From contig CALDSS010000054.1 in NCBI GenBank assembly GCA_937924495.1, forward strand, positions 1 through 41,017: DNA of 41,017 nt, written 5' to 3'. Position 1 is the stretch's first letter. Each line of letters starts with the position of its first letter. The position numbers and the translations under genes were made by a program. The notes beneath the pieces were generated by a model. It was not told where the DNA came from. It was given only the letters and a program-made list of their open reading frames with translations, and did not search any database. This stretch comes from an uncultured Saprospiraceae bacterium. GTDB lineage: Bacteria; Bacteroidota; Bacteroidia; Chitinophagales; Saprospiraceae. Of the stretch, positions 9,801 to 16,684 are shown piece by piece.

Positions 9801-10558
9801 ATAGAATCGTATTTTACAATAATCGAATCATTTCCAATCAACCACCTAAAATCATGGAGATTTGTGTCTGGTAAATTGATAATTAAATTAGGTTCAATTA
9901 GAAGGTTTGGGTCATTTTCACAAAAATCTAATTCAGTTGTCCCAGCTATTTCTCCTGCCTCAGCGAAACAGCAACTGATACCCGTTGGATCACAAAAAAT
10001 TAGGCGAAAGCCAATTAATTCTCCTGTATAGTTGTTGAAAAAGTTCTCATTTTCAATTCGTAGGCGCCAAGTACCGTTTGCTGAACCCGAATTAAAATCT
10101 TCCAAATTTCCACTATTGGGATGGTAAGTTCCAATATATTTTCCGACAGCTGCCCAAGGATCATTGTTTGTCCATTGACCATTGAATCCAGGATCAGGGC
10201 TTGCAGGATCTTGCGTTCTTAAAAAAGTTATATCCCAATTTGCTAAAGTAGTTGTGTTGATGGTAGGAAACTGAAATGAGGTTCCTATCAATCGGACTTC
10301 TTGGCCTGATGGAGAAATTAAAGTAACCTCAATTCCTTGAACTCGATTGTGAGTAAAGTGTAGTTCGACACCACAAATACCTTGAGTTGGATCTGATAAA
10401 TTATCATTAACTAAGTCATTGATGATGAAATCATGAAATTCATCTGAGGATACTGGGATATTGATGCCACAATCTTGGCAACCACAGTTTTGCCCAAATC
10501 CAAAAAATGGAAATAAAAATAGAAGGGCCAGCCATGGGATTTTTCTAAAAACAGTCAT
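3887..10558 (-). CDS. Giant secreted PKD-repeat protein with gliding-type (type B) T9SS C-terminal domain
   Basis: A 2223-residue extracellular protein. The signal peptide is residues 1-23 (ending GFGQ). Residues about 30-190 resemble a proprotein-convertase P-domain jelly roll (FNGQWTNNDPW, GTWRLRIEN, GFRLIFCD). Three short repeats ending CDS-V-x-L-x-L follow at about 317-472. Then come about 18 tandem PKD/Ig-like repeats of about 83 residues, each opening with an L-x-C strand and closing with an NGC-type Cys before a D..xP linker. That suggests one disulfide per repeat. A SprB-like repeat (about 1967-2040, DGAIRIDSIEGGTPPF) precedes the gliding-motility type B sorting domain (FSPNGDGNND, FDRWGN, GWDGKFNNK, GVYVYFAK), which ends at the stop. 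The family is exported by T9SS and held at the surface with SprF/PorP-type partners. No such partner is adjacent. Adhesion or gliding is inferred; no catalytic domain is seen. Confidence 0.9.
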   Translation of the reverse strand: MTVFRKIPWLALLFLFPFFGFGQNCGCQDCGINIPVSSDEFHDFIINDLVNDNLSDPTQGICGVELHFTHNRVQGIEVTLISPSGQEVRLIGTSFQFPTINTTTLANWDITFLRTQDPASPDPGFNGQWTNNDPWAAVGKYIGTYHPNSGNLEDFNSGSANGTWRLRIENENFFNNYTGELIGFRLIFCDPTGISCCFAEAGEIAGTTELDFCENDPNLLIEPNLIINLPDTNLHDFRWLIGNDSIIVKYDSIVDLRAFPPGAYEICALSYLKTDFDSLPIPNGIVRWDDLKDTIEQTSPPFCADISDQCLQVIINAPPAPTPLIDSFCFGKSYPIGDSIFSAAGNYNVVFQLANGCDSLVRLNLRESVPDTTFLNEVICVNETFPVGTKSYAQTGIYIDTFPSNLFCDSIVKLDLTVLPEIDTTLNPVICEGDTILVGGRKLFTEGFHEITTTAIRGLNCDSTIRINLSILEPQALIDIPDLITCDNPQVPLTGINSFPSGNLSFAWQTTDGDIFSDPNFPRIIVSDSGTYELIVTQDSLGVSCADSETIKVELDKSLPNVSIEMPDTITCDRPSITIDGSRSSSGDFNFSWREIGVGMIPGATSNQLIVSNAGDFELIVINNQTGCKDSLEVRVQEDITLPIAEAGDGFELNCSRATGSLNGTGSSTNDFIEYQWTGPGITCCGMSLQPTINQEGRYYLTVTNSKTGCSAIDSVDVSQDENLPFASLPNDQVLNCRDSILEINGNGSLGSQYVFSWNSPSGTNFQQINSSTIEIREVGEFVFTVLNSDNNCEKSDTILITRDIQRPNSDAGPDSTLTCTTTSIELGGPNTDIGSDFFHIWYIDNVPQSGGNNPEFIASEPGVYLLEVLNGSNFCRDSSEVLISIDTFPPGAIAGSPFQIDCITTFDTLFGQTNFSLNNLEFEWRTDTGCINTSTNQSFIELSCDGNYWFSVTNLNNGCISSDSVFISQDANLPRAVVVEETLMLRCNNYQVTIDGSGSTFGNQIGYQWSLNNDSISNQITTMVSEPGNYLLEVIDSSNNCVAINSVFVRDTVSPIIIIPSLIELDCNDLENGFVLDASGSSQGVNFSYNWVTANGSFISRTDTLTPVINSAGLYNLVIENLENGCSSELDISVRLDGVPDADAGADLSVACGIDSILIDGGNSSSGAGIQYQWTTLGGRILSDNSQNFIYTDSSGRYIIEVWNTLSNCIKTDTVNVVFEPCSPFINVLADTVTCNQKEVRLDASSSNLFNGRLEWMAIDGVILADADTPFPLVTAGRYELILTDTTTNLFDRFQIDVPVDTLHPQAFAGSDKILTCNITSAILEGDTTGSIRSNLLFDWIGPGQIIPQDSLRPEINDGGRFLLRVTNSENGCFDTSSVLVGYDTLSPLANAGIDLSFPCDPDSLILDGTGSDTGTNFSISWNFGSTDIEPVIRQPGTYCIEVENLTNGCKSEDCVDVTPDDNAPQISVSNDETFTCKDTLFELSVNLPTGNLELFWESQDGCFISDSLLQNVEVNCPGEYTVVVKNLDNQCISTETIQVIPQLNFPIANAGNTDTLNCTGANAILDGTGSDQGSNFEYNWSGNSIVSGQNSLQPEIDQIGEYILEVIDTSNGCISIDTVNVVPDTIAPLANAGVDLELDCRADTLQLNGTLSSITNDYNWATNGGRFVSGQSTLQPEIDRPGTYILEVTDSNNGCTAVDSVEVESLDDLPFVDFGGTVSTEVDCRNENIVLNGENSTPQGGLIYRWATTQGSIASNPIDASVTVSEGGWYVLTIERTDNGCILTDSIFVIENKIFPAISTALPTSINCDSTEVFLEAFVSDTLQNYDVGWSTQFGNFTQGTDTLTTWVDEPGRYLVSVIDVDNGCKTETSVLVEADTLAPIASAEVSGFLDCFITNVELDGSGSSTDSTVVYQWFTNGVGNISNPNSLFPTVDAIGKYFLEVRDNRNGCISTDSVVVSEEAAGIQNFQINTEDITCYEFSDGAIRIDSIEGGTPPFLYSINGGSFGNFGQFAGLEAGEYEVLIQDAAGCESDTTIILNSGLDLLIDLGPDQTIQVGDSLELEALLNIPFSRIGDISWNQSLDSSCNNCLTQMVSPFISTEFIITVADSNGCVSSDDIFINVLQDRPVYFPSAFSPNGDGNNDLFIIYGNENISAIHSFLIFDRWGNIVHSAEGVEPNNPKFGWDGKFNNKEMNGGVYVYFAKIEFPDGKVEVFSGDVTLYR

Positions 10559-10640
10559 TTAGGAAGCAGCAATCGGTTTCAATTGTAAAAATAGCAGCTT
10601 TTCAAGATAAAAACCTTGTATTCATTACAATATTTCAAAT

Positions 10641-11987
10641 ATGTGGCAATTTAAATTTGGAATCGCTTTATTTGTGATCTCAAACACAACCTGTATGCTA
10701 TACGCGGCTGTAAGACCCTTTGCAAAATTATCGTTTGAAATATATTTCAAAAAACTAAACATCGAAAATATTGAGCGCATTCCGCTCGATAAGCCGGTGT
10801 TTTTGGCTGTAAACCATCCTACCGCCTTTATTGAGCCGTGCGTATTGGCCTGTTTTGTTGAGAAACCTATCCATTTTTTAATTCGTGGCGATATATGGAA
10901 GAATGCATTTTATAACCTTTTGATGAAAGGTGTTCACCTAATTCCTATTTATCGAAAACGAGACGGAAAAGACAAAGTCCTTAATAATCAAGATACTTTT
11001 AAATATTGTTATGATGCCCTCGCTAACAATAAACTCATTTTAATAATGCCTGAGGCAAGTACCAAGGAGGTAAAACGTCTTCGTCCGCTTGCGAAAGGAT
11101 TAGCTCGAATTTGTATGGGAAGTATTGATGCATACCCTGATTTGGATGTCCATATTGTTCCTATTGGTGCAAATTTTACTTGTGCAGGTGAATCTCGAAA
11201 TGAATTGATGGTAAAAGTTGGTGAACCGATTAGAGTGCTCGAATATTTTGAAAAATACGCCGACAATAGAAATCGGGCGGTATTAAAATTGACTCAACAA
11301 GTCGCTCATAACATGCGCGAATGCTTGATTCATATTGAAAATGAAGAGGATGAAGAATTCGCTGAACAATTATTTCAGGTTGCAAGAACAGAACAAAAAT
11401 TAGGCGTATTTCCTGTGAGATCTACCAGTCCACGACCGTTGAAAATTGAGCAAGAAATTGCAGAAGAAATCAATGCTCTTGAGGCTGAAGAAAAAATAAT
11501 TTTAAAAAATAAAGGAAAAGCATATTCTTCAAAATTAGAAGCCTTCAATCTTGAAGAGTCCGTTTATAATTTTCAAAAAAAGTGGTATCACTACCCTCTT
11601 TTGATTTTAGGTTTTATTCCTGCTTTGATTGGCAAAATCTTTCATTTGCCCCCCATTGCACTTGCACACTATATTCAAAAAACTAAGATTAAAAAGAAAG
11701 AGTTTATACAGCCCATTATATGGTCTATTTCTACTTTCGGAACCTTGATTTATTATATTTTTTGGGGAATTACGGGAGCAGTTATTAATTCAAAATGGCT
11801 ATGGCTCTTTTTGATATGCATCCCTTTTCTTGGATATAGTTCATTGATTCACAGCGATTTATGGGAAAATTTAAAATTAGAAATGACTTTCAACAAATTA
11901 AGTGCTGCTCAAAAATCAATGCTCCAAAACCTGAGAACTCCTTTAGTTGAATTTATTCAACCAATAATTGACAAAACACTAAACTAA
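10641..11987 (+). CDS. PlsC-like acyltransferase with C-terminal membrane segments
   Basis: A 448-residue protein. The N-terminal half is the lysophospholipid/glycerol-phosphate acyltransferase fold: motif I is NHPTAFIEP (H59 ... E65), motif II IPIYRKRDG (101-109), and motif III is IMPEASTKE (about 135-143) followed by LRPLAKGLARI. Bacteroidota relatives usually have HPN-x-x-x-D and a PEG motif, so the acidic residue is Glu and Gly is replaced by Ala here. The C-terminal part (about 315-410) has an LPPIALAHYI segment and two or more hydrophobic helices seen in the large two-part Bacteroidota acyltransferases. The likely role is phospholipid or lipid-precursor acylation at the inner membrane, acyl donor unknown. 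It begins 82 bp from the divergent giant gene. Family confidence is high, exact reaction low. Confidence 0.8.
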   Translation: MWQFKFGIALFVISNTTCMLYAAVRPFAKLSFEIYFKKLNIENIERIPLDKPVFLAVNHPTAFIEPCVLACFVEKPIHFLIRGDIWKNAFYNLLMKGVHLIPIYRKRDGKDKVLNNQDTFKYCYDALANNKLILIMPEASTKEVKRLRPLAKGLARICMGSIDAYPDLDVHIVPIGANFTCAGESRNELMVKVGEPIRVLEYFEKYADNRNRAVLKLTQQVAHNMRECLIHIENEEDEEFAEQLFQVARTEQKLGVFPVRSTSPRPLKIEQEIAEEINALEAEEKIILKNKGKAYSSKLEAFNLEESVYNFQKKWYHYPLLILGFIPALIGKIFHLPPIALAHYIQKTKIKKKEFIQPIIWSISTFGTLIYYIFWGITGAVINSKWLWLFLICIPFLGYSSLIHSDLWENLKLEMTFNKLSAAQKSMLQNLRTPLVEFIQPIIDKTLN

Positions 11988-12195
11988 TCATTAGGATTTT
12001 GGTTTTCTTGGAAGCTGTTTAAGAATAGTCTTCAGAAGCGAAAATTTGAAGATAAAGGTTTTGAGGAAGAAAAATTTATTAGGCATAGTATCGCTACAAC
12101 TCATAAATTTTACAAAATCAGGTTCTTTAAGATTCGAATCTGCAGTTTAAAATCTTTGTTTAAACAACTTCTTGATTTAAATCCAATACCATTTT

Positions 12196-13671
12196 ATGAA
12201 AAAGGCAAAAACGTTAGGTGAGTTAAAAAAGAGTGGCTATAAAAGTCGTTCAGTAAAAGACGAATTAAGAGAAAACTTGATTGAGAAACTTCAAAAGAAA
12301 GAAGAAGTTTTTAAAGGAATTTTAGGTTTTGAAAATACGGTATTGCCCGATGTTGAACGCGCAATTTTAAGCCGCCATAATGTTCTATTGTTGGGATTGA
12401 GAGGACAAGCCAAAACAAAAATCGCACGTCTTTTGACTACCCTTTTGGATGAATGGATGCCTATTGTTGGTGGAAGTGAATTAAATGACGATCCGCTCAA
12501 TCCAATTTCAAAATTTGCATTAGAATTGGTGGCTGAAAAGGGAGACAAAACGCCAGTTGAATGGGTGCATCGCGATGACCGATATGTCGAAAAATTAGCG
12601 ACTCCAGATGTGAGCATTGCTGATTTGGTTGGAGACGTTGATCCAATCAAAGCTGCTACATTGAAACTTCCCTACTCTGATGAAAGAGTGATTCATTTTG
12701 GGTTAATTCCTCGTTCTCATCGTTGTCTTTTTGTCATCAATGAATTACCTGATTTACAGGCAAGAATACAGGTTTCTTTGTTTAATATTTTGCAGGAAGG
12801 AGATATGCAAATTCGTGGCTTCAAATTGCGTTTGCCGTTAGACATTCAATTCCTTTTTACGGCAAATCCTGAGGATTATACTAATCGCGGAAGTATCATC
12901 ACTCCATTAAAAGATAGAATTGAAAGTCAGATTTTGACGCATTATCCAAAGACAATTGAGATAGCAAAATTCATCACTTCACAAGAAGCGAAACTCGCTG
13001 AAAATCAAAAGAAAAACGTCCACATTCCTGAAGCCTTGAAAACGCTCATGGAATACATTAGCTTCGAAGCAAGAGAGAGTGAGTTGATTGATGAAAATAG
13101 TGGTGTTTCTGCTCGTTTATCTATTTCTGGTTTAGAAAATCTGGCCAGTGCCGCAGAGAGGCGCATGCATCTCAATGGAGAAAAATCAACTGTGGCTCGA
13201 ATCACTGATTTCTGGGGTGTCATTCCAGCCATAACGGGTAAGGTAGAATTGGTTTATGAAGGCGAGCAGGAAGGTGCTTATGGAGTTGCAATCACCCTTT
13301 TAAATAAAGCCATTAAGAAACTTTTCCTCGATCACTTTGACAATCCTTCCAATTTAAGAAAAGAGAAAAAAGGAGCTGATACTTACGGAACCGTTCGTGC
13401 CTATTTTGCTGGGGGAAATACCGTTGACCTTTTAAATGATTCATCCGATAAAGATTTCAAAAAAGAATTGGATAAGGTCGCAGGGCTCAAAAAATTAGTC
13501 GCTGATTTGAAAGTCGATAAAAAAGATGCTTACCTTTTTAAAGAGTTAATCATTTTTGGATTATCAGAGCATGAAATTGTCAACAAAGAGATTTTAGAAT
13601 CGAAAATTTCATTCAATGATTTGTTGGCAGGAATGTTAGATGATGGAGATGATTTGTTTAAGGGGTTTTAG
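12196..13671 (+). CDS. MoxR-type AAA+ ATPase (magnesium-chelatase-like)
   Basis: A 491-residue ATPase. Walker A is GLRGQAKT (67-74) and Walker B is LFVINEL (178-184), with Asn before the catalytic Glu183. Sensor 1 lies in FTANPEDYTNRGS (about 221-233), followed by PLKDRIESQI with the candidate arginine finger. A helical C-terminal domain of about 200 residues follows. MoxR-type ATPases act as chaperones that remodel or activate metalloenzymes or membrane complexes, usually with a von Willebrand factor A (VWA) protein encoded next door. In this window no VWA gene follows: the next element is a palindrome and the convergent truB gene. The 208 bp upstream show no clear element. Confidence 0.88.
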   Translation: MKKAKTLGELKKSGYKSRSVKDELRENLIEKLQKKEEVFKGILGFENTVLPDVERAILSRHNVLLLGLRGQAKTKIARLLTTLLDEWMPIVGGSELNDDPLNPISKFALELVAEKGDKTPVEWVHRDDRYVEKLATPDVSIADLVGDVDPIKAATLKLPYSDERVIHFGLIPRSHRCLFVINELPDLQARIQVSLFNILQEGDMQIRGFKLRLPLDIQFLFTANPEDYTNRGSIITPLKDRIESQILTHYPKTIEIAKFITSQEAKLAENQKKNVHIPEALKTLMEYISFEARESELIDENSGVSARLSISGLENLASAAERRMHLNGEKSTVARITDFWGVIPAITGKVELVYEGEQEGAYGVAITLLNKAIKKLFLDHFDNPSNLRKEKKGADTYGTVRAYFAGGNTVDLLNDSSDKDFKKELDKVAGLKKLVADLKVDKKDAYLFKELIIFGLSEHEIVNKEILESKISFNDLLAGMLDDGDDLFKGF

Positions 13672-13678
13672 CCATCGC

Positions 13679-13718
13679 CTTGTAATAGGGGCAGTTCATG
13701 AACTGCCCCTATTACAAG
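13679..13718. repeat. Perfect 40-bp palindrome between convergent genes
   Basis: The 20-base half-site starting CTTGTAATAGGGGCAG is followed immediately by its exact reverse complement, with centre TTCATGAA. It lies 7 bp after the MoxR ATPase stop codon and 17 bp before the truB stop codon. It could fold in either transcript and act as a bidirectional terminator, but neither side has a U-tract. The perfect symmetry and GC-rich core in AT-rich surroundings also fit a dispersed palindromic repeat element. Only one copy is in the window. Confidence 0.85.
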
Positions 13719-13735
13719 TTCTACAGATAGATAGT

Positions 13736-14452
13736 TTAAGTCTCAATCAGTTTTACCAATTCCTCCAAATCAAAAGCATTATCAAGAGAATATTCTCCAA
13801 TTGAGGTTCTTTTCAAAGCAATTAAGTGCGCTCCATTATCAGCTGCCTGTCCTAAATCAAATGCCAAAGAACGGATGTAGGTTCCTTTACTACAATCCAC
13901 TTCAAAATCTACTTCTGGTAGCTCTATTCTCGACAAATCAAACTTAGTTACTTCAACCTTTCTGGTTTTCACCTCAATCGTTTTTCCTTTTCTGGCCAGT
14001 TTATACAAAGGTTGCCCATTCACTTTAATGGCAGAAAACATGGGTGGTTTTTGGTCGATCCATCCTTTAAACTGTTCCGTTTTTTCTTGGATCATATTAG
14101 CTGTTAGATTTTCAATTGGAAAAGTTTGATCAACCTCTGATTCGGCATCGTAGGAAGGAGTCGTTTCACCAAACTTCATAGTTCCATGGTATGACTTTGG
14201 CAACCCTTCCAATTCACTTAATCGCTTTGTGAATTTTCCCACACAAATAATCAACAAACCTGTAGCCATAGGATCTAAAGTGCCAGAGTGCCCTACTTTT
14301 ATTTTTTTGACATTTAGTTTTCGGCGAATTGCCCAACGCAATTTATTTACAACATCAAAAGACGTCCAATCTTTTGGTTTATCTACCAACAACATGGCAC
14401 CTGCCTGCCAATCAGCAGTAGGTATTTGATCAGAAATAAGGGGAGTTAACAT
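13736..14452 (-). CDS. truB: tRNA pseudouridine(55) synthase TruB
   Basis: A 238-residue enzyme that isomerises U55 to pseudouridine in the T-loop of tRNAs. Visible family motifs are LLVDKPKDWTSFDVV near 21-35, the catalytic block GHSGTLDPMATGLL with catalytic Asp60, the KPPMFSAIKVNGQPLYKLAR strand-helix region, and KGTYIRSLAFDLG for substrate positioning. The length matches the short bacterial form, without a long PUA-type C-terminus. It is the last gene of the ftsX-DUF3098-uppP-truB cluster, starting only 2 bp after the uppP stop codon, so translational coupling is likely. Confidence 0.96.
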   Translation of the reverse strand: MLTPLISDQIPTADWQAGAMLLVDKPKDWTSFDVVNKLRWAIRRKLNVKKIKVGHSGTLDPMATGLLIICVGKFTKRLSELEGLPKSYHGTMKFGETTPSYDAESEVDQTFPIENLTANMIQEKTEQFKGWIDQKPPMFSAIKVNGQPLYKLARKGKTIEVKTRKVEVTKFDLSRIELPEVDFEVDCSKGTYIRSLAFDLGQAADNGAHLIALKRTSIGEYSLDNAFDLEELVKLIET

Positions 14453-14454
14453 AT

Positions 14455-15249
14455 TTAGAAGAGTCCTGAAGTTTTAGCAATTGCAATCAAACCAACAATG
14501 ATGCAGTAGATTCCAAACCACCACAAACGACTACTTTTCACCAATTTTATCATCCAAATACAAGCAATCGCACCGGTAATAAATGCAGCTGCAAATCCAG
14601 CTAAAAGAGGAACCGCCATATCCTCTGAAAGCACCATTTTGCCATCCAAAACATCTTTTGCCATTTTTCCTAAAATTAAGGGAACGACCATCAAGAAAGA
14701 AAAACGAGCTGCACGTTCTCTGTCAATACCCAACAAAACAGAAGTTGAAATCGTCGCCCCAGAACGAGAGATACCAGGCAAAATAGCAAATGCTTGAGCC
14801 AAGCCAATAATTACTGCATTGGAATAACTTACCTTTTTCACTGTGTTTTTTGCTCTATCCGCTACGAAAAGTAGTGCCCCAGTTATTAGCAACATAAAAC
14901 CAACTAATTGTAATTGTCCCTCAAAAAGCACCTTCAATAAATCATCGAAAAACAATCCGACGAATGCAGCTGGAATCATGGAAATGATAATTTTCCAAAC
15001 AAAAGAACGCTGCTCCGAATCTCCGCTAAAAAAGCCAGAAATAATTTCAGCAATGTCTTTTCTAAAAACCCAAATGGTACTTAAAGCTGTAGCGCCATGC
15101 AGGACTACACTTAGTAATTCTTCATTTTCTTTCAAACTGTCCATACCTAAAATTGCTTGACCAATTTCAATATGTCCACTACTACTTACTGGTAGAAATT
15201 CAGTTAATCCTTGAATAATTCCAAGAATGATGGCTTCGATGATTCCCAT
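14455..15249 (-). CDS. uppP: Undecaprenyl-diphosphatase UppP (BacA)
   Basis: A 264-residue polytopic inner-membrane phosphatase that dephosphorylates undecaprenyl pyrophosphate, recycling the lipid carrier for peptidoglycan and surface polysaccharide synthesis. Overexpression in other bacteria confers bacitracin resistance. The two signature regions are GLTEFLPVSSSGH (14-26) and LPGISRSGATIS (157-168), which face each other in the active site with Glu17, Glu21-equivalent and Arg162. About eight hydrophobic segments are present. It lies in a minus-strand operon between a DUF3098 protein and truB. The upstream gap carries a strong hairpin (15274-15309). Confidence 0.96.
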   Translation of the reverse strand: MGIIEAIILGIIQGLTEFLPVSSSGHIEIGQAILGMDSLKENEELLSVVLHGATALSTIWVFRKDIAEIISGFFSGDSEQRSFVWKIIISMIPAAFVGLFFDDLLKVLFEGQLQLVGFMLLITGALLFVADRAKNTVKKVSYSNAVIIGLAQAFAILPGISRSGATISTSVLLGIDRERAARFSFLMVVPLILGKMAKDVLDGKMVLSEDMAVPLLAGFAAAFITGAIACIWMIKLVKSSRLWWFGIYCIIVGLIAIAKTSGLF

Positions 15250-15273
15250 AAAATATCTTATTGTGAAAATTAC

Positions 15274-15309
15274 AAAGTGTCATCCCGAAAAAAATCGGGA
15301 TGACACTTT
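15274..15309. repeat. Perfect 15-bp-stem hairpin inside the envelope operon
   Basis: The left arm AAAGTGTCATCCCGA (15274-15288) pairs perfectly with 15295-15309 around an A6 loop (T6 on the coding, minus strand). It sits between the DUF3098 stop codon and the uppP start. On the minus strand the sequence after the hairpin is TGTAATTTT, not a clean U-tract. It may be a partial internal terminator, an mRNA-processing or stability hairpin, or a dispersed repeat copy. Confidence 0.8.
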
Positions 15310-15328
15310 TCAAAAATTTGAGGGGGAA

Positions 15329-15673
15329 TTATTTGAAAATGGCATAAACTTCCAATCCCAAACCAGCCAAAATCACAAACGGTGCCAAAACAGTTCGGCG
15401 GAAGCCATAAATCAGATTTTCGTCCCAAACATCAGGACTTGGCATTTTACCACCAGACATTAAAGCTAATCCAACCAAAATAAGACCAACCCCTGCTAAC
15501 ATATAAATATAGTTTTCGCGATTAAACATCATTTCTTCTGGTTGGGTAGTTTTACTTGTAGCAGCCGCGGTTGTTCGTTTGCTAACCGTCGGTTTTACTT
15601 TAGAGGATTCACCTTTATTATTGGTAACAATTACCTTATTCTTCTTGGTATTGGTATTTTTCTTCTTGCTCAT
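15329..15673 (-). CDS. DUF3098 family membrane protein
   Basis: A 114-residue protein. Residues 1-45 are rich in Lys, Thr and Ser and probably disordered in the cytoplasm. The conserved part begins MFNRENYIYMLAGVGLILVG (first membrane helix about 50-68), has the conserved turn GGKMPSP-x-VWDENLIYGFRR, and ends with a second helix (VILAGLGLEVYAIF). This is the DUF3098 pattern, found in Bacteroidota next to ftsX and uppP. Function is unknown; the location suggests a link to division or envelope synthesis. It follows ftsX by 56 bp in the same direction. Confidence 0.88.
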   Translation of the reverse strand: MSKKKNTNTKKNKVIVTNNKGESSKVKPTVSKRTTAAATSKTTQPEEMMFNRENYIYMLAGVGLILVGLALMSGGKMPSPDVWDENLIYGFRRTVLAPFVILAGLGLEVYAIFK

Positions 15674-15729
15674 TTAATTAATTTGATTTGAACAGTTTTG
15701 AAGATGCATCTTTCATAAGAAAAGTTGTA

Positions 15730-16608
15730 TCAATACATCTCGTCAACGCGCATGCGAAGGTATTTATTTACTACGTAAAAAGTGCTTCCTGCCGAAATAA
15801 CTATTCCTAAAATTATCAGAATCAACATTAAAACTCCTATGGATTGGTAATTCGTTACTTCTCTAAGTTCAGGGATATCTGACTGAATGAATACAACGAT
15901 ACCGATTAATACCAAAACCGCAGATGCTCCGCTGACCAATCCATGAACAGCACTTTTTTGGATATATGGTTTACTAATAAATTCCCAAGAAGCACCTACT
16001 AATTCCATATTTTTAATCAAAAATCTATTAGAATAGAGGGCTAATCTAATCGTATTGTGAATTAGGAAAATCGCGATAAATAATAAGAAAAGACCTATAA
16101 ATAGAAATAGCCACCCTATTCGTTTTAAGTTTTTCGAAATCAAAACGGCAATATTTTCTTGATAATAAATATCTCTAACCATTAATTCTTCTCTGAAGGG
16201 TTCAACCAACTCACTGATAGAATTTTCTTGAAGATATTGGCTATTTATATTAAAAGTCAGTACATCAAAAAGCGGATTAGGCATGTCTAATTTTAAAAAC
16301 TCCTCTCCGAACTCCTCTTGCAGCATGGTAGCCCCTTCTTCTTTACTTAAAAACTGAATCGTTCCGTTTTTCACAAAAGCTTGACTCGAAATTTTTCGGA
16401 CAAACTCATCTCTATTTGCTTGGCTGGTTTCGTTTTTCAGTTCAATAACGACCTCCACTTTTTCTTTCATAAAACGCATTACTTCCTGCGCTTGAATCAT
16501 CAGTAAGCCAAAAAAGCCTAACATCACCAAGACCAACATTACTCCAATTACTGAGTAAAGATAATTTGGTTTGGTACCAGGAACTTTTACTTTTTTAGTC
16601 TGAGACAT
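15730..16608 (-). CDS. ftsX: Cell division protein FtsX (ABC-type permease)
   Basis: From the preferred ATG at 16608 the protein has 292 residues (MSQTKKVKVPG...). An upstream ATG at 16671 would add 21 residues and overlap the divergent gene, so it is rejected. Topology fits FtsX: first membrane helix at about 19-40, a periplasmic domain of about 130 residues (EVVIELKNE, IQFLSKEEGA, FGEEFLKLDMPNPLFDVL), then three helices around 170-195, 225-250 and 260-285. FtsX with the ATPase FtsE transmits cytoplasmic signals to periplasmic peptidoglycan hydrolase activation at division. ftsE is not adjacent, as is common in Bacteroidota. It is the first gene of the ftsX-DUF3098-uppP-truB cluster. Confidence 0.92.
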   Translation of the reverse strand: MSQTKKVKVPGTKPNYLYSVIGVMLVLVMLGFFGLLMIQAQEVMRFMKEKVEVVIELKNETSQANRDEFVRKISSQAFVKNGTIQFLSKEEGATMLQEEFGEEFLKLDMPNPLFDVLTFNINSQYLQENSISELVEPFREELMVRDIYYQENIAVLISKNLKRIGWLFLFIGLFLLFIAIFLIHNTIRLALYSNRFLIKNMELVGASWEFISKPYIQKSAVHGLVSGASAVLVLIGIVVFIQSDIPELREVTNYQSIGVLMLILIILGIVISAGSTFYVVNKYLRMRVDEMY

Positions 16609-16684
16609 AAAATCTAAGTTAAATGCAGGGGCAAAAGTAGAAAAAAAGAAGGATAGAATTAACTTGCCCAAAAAGCTAACTCAA

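Noticed and set aside
3887-10558. Several plus-strand frames of 60-100 codons inside the giant gene
   Set aside because: They are shadows of the repeat-coding strand, with no conserved motif or plausible start context.
12131-12140. GATTCGAATC string resembling a tRNA T-loop
   Set aside because: No acceptor, D or anticodon stems surround it; it is a chance palindrome in the intergenic region before the MoxR gene.
16609-16671. Upstream start for ftsX
   Set aside because: It overlaps the divergent secreted-protein frame, and the MSQTKK start fits the family better.
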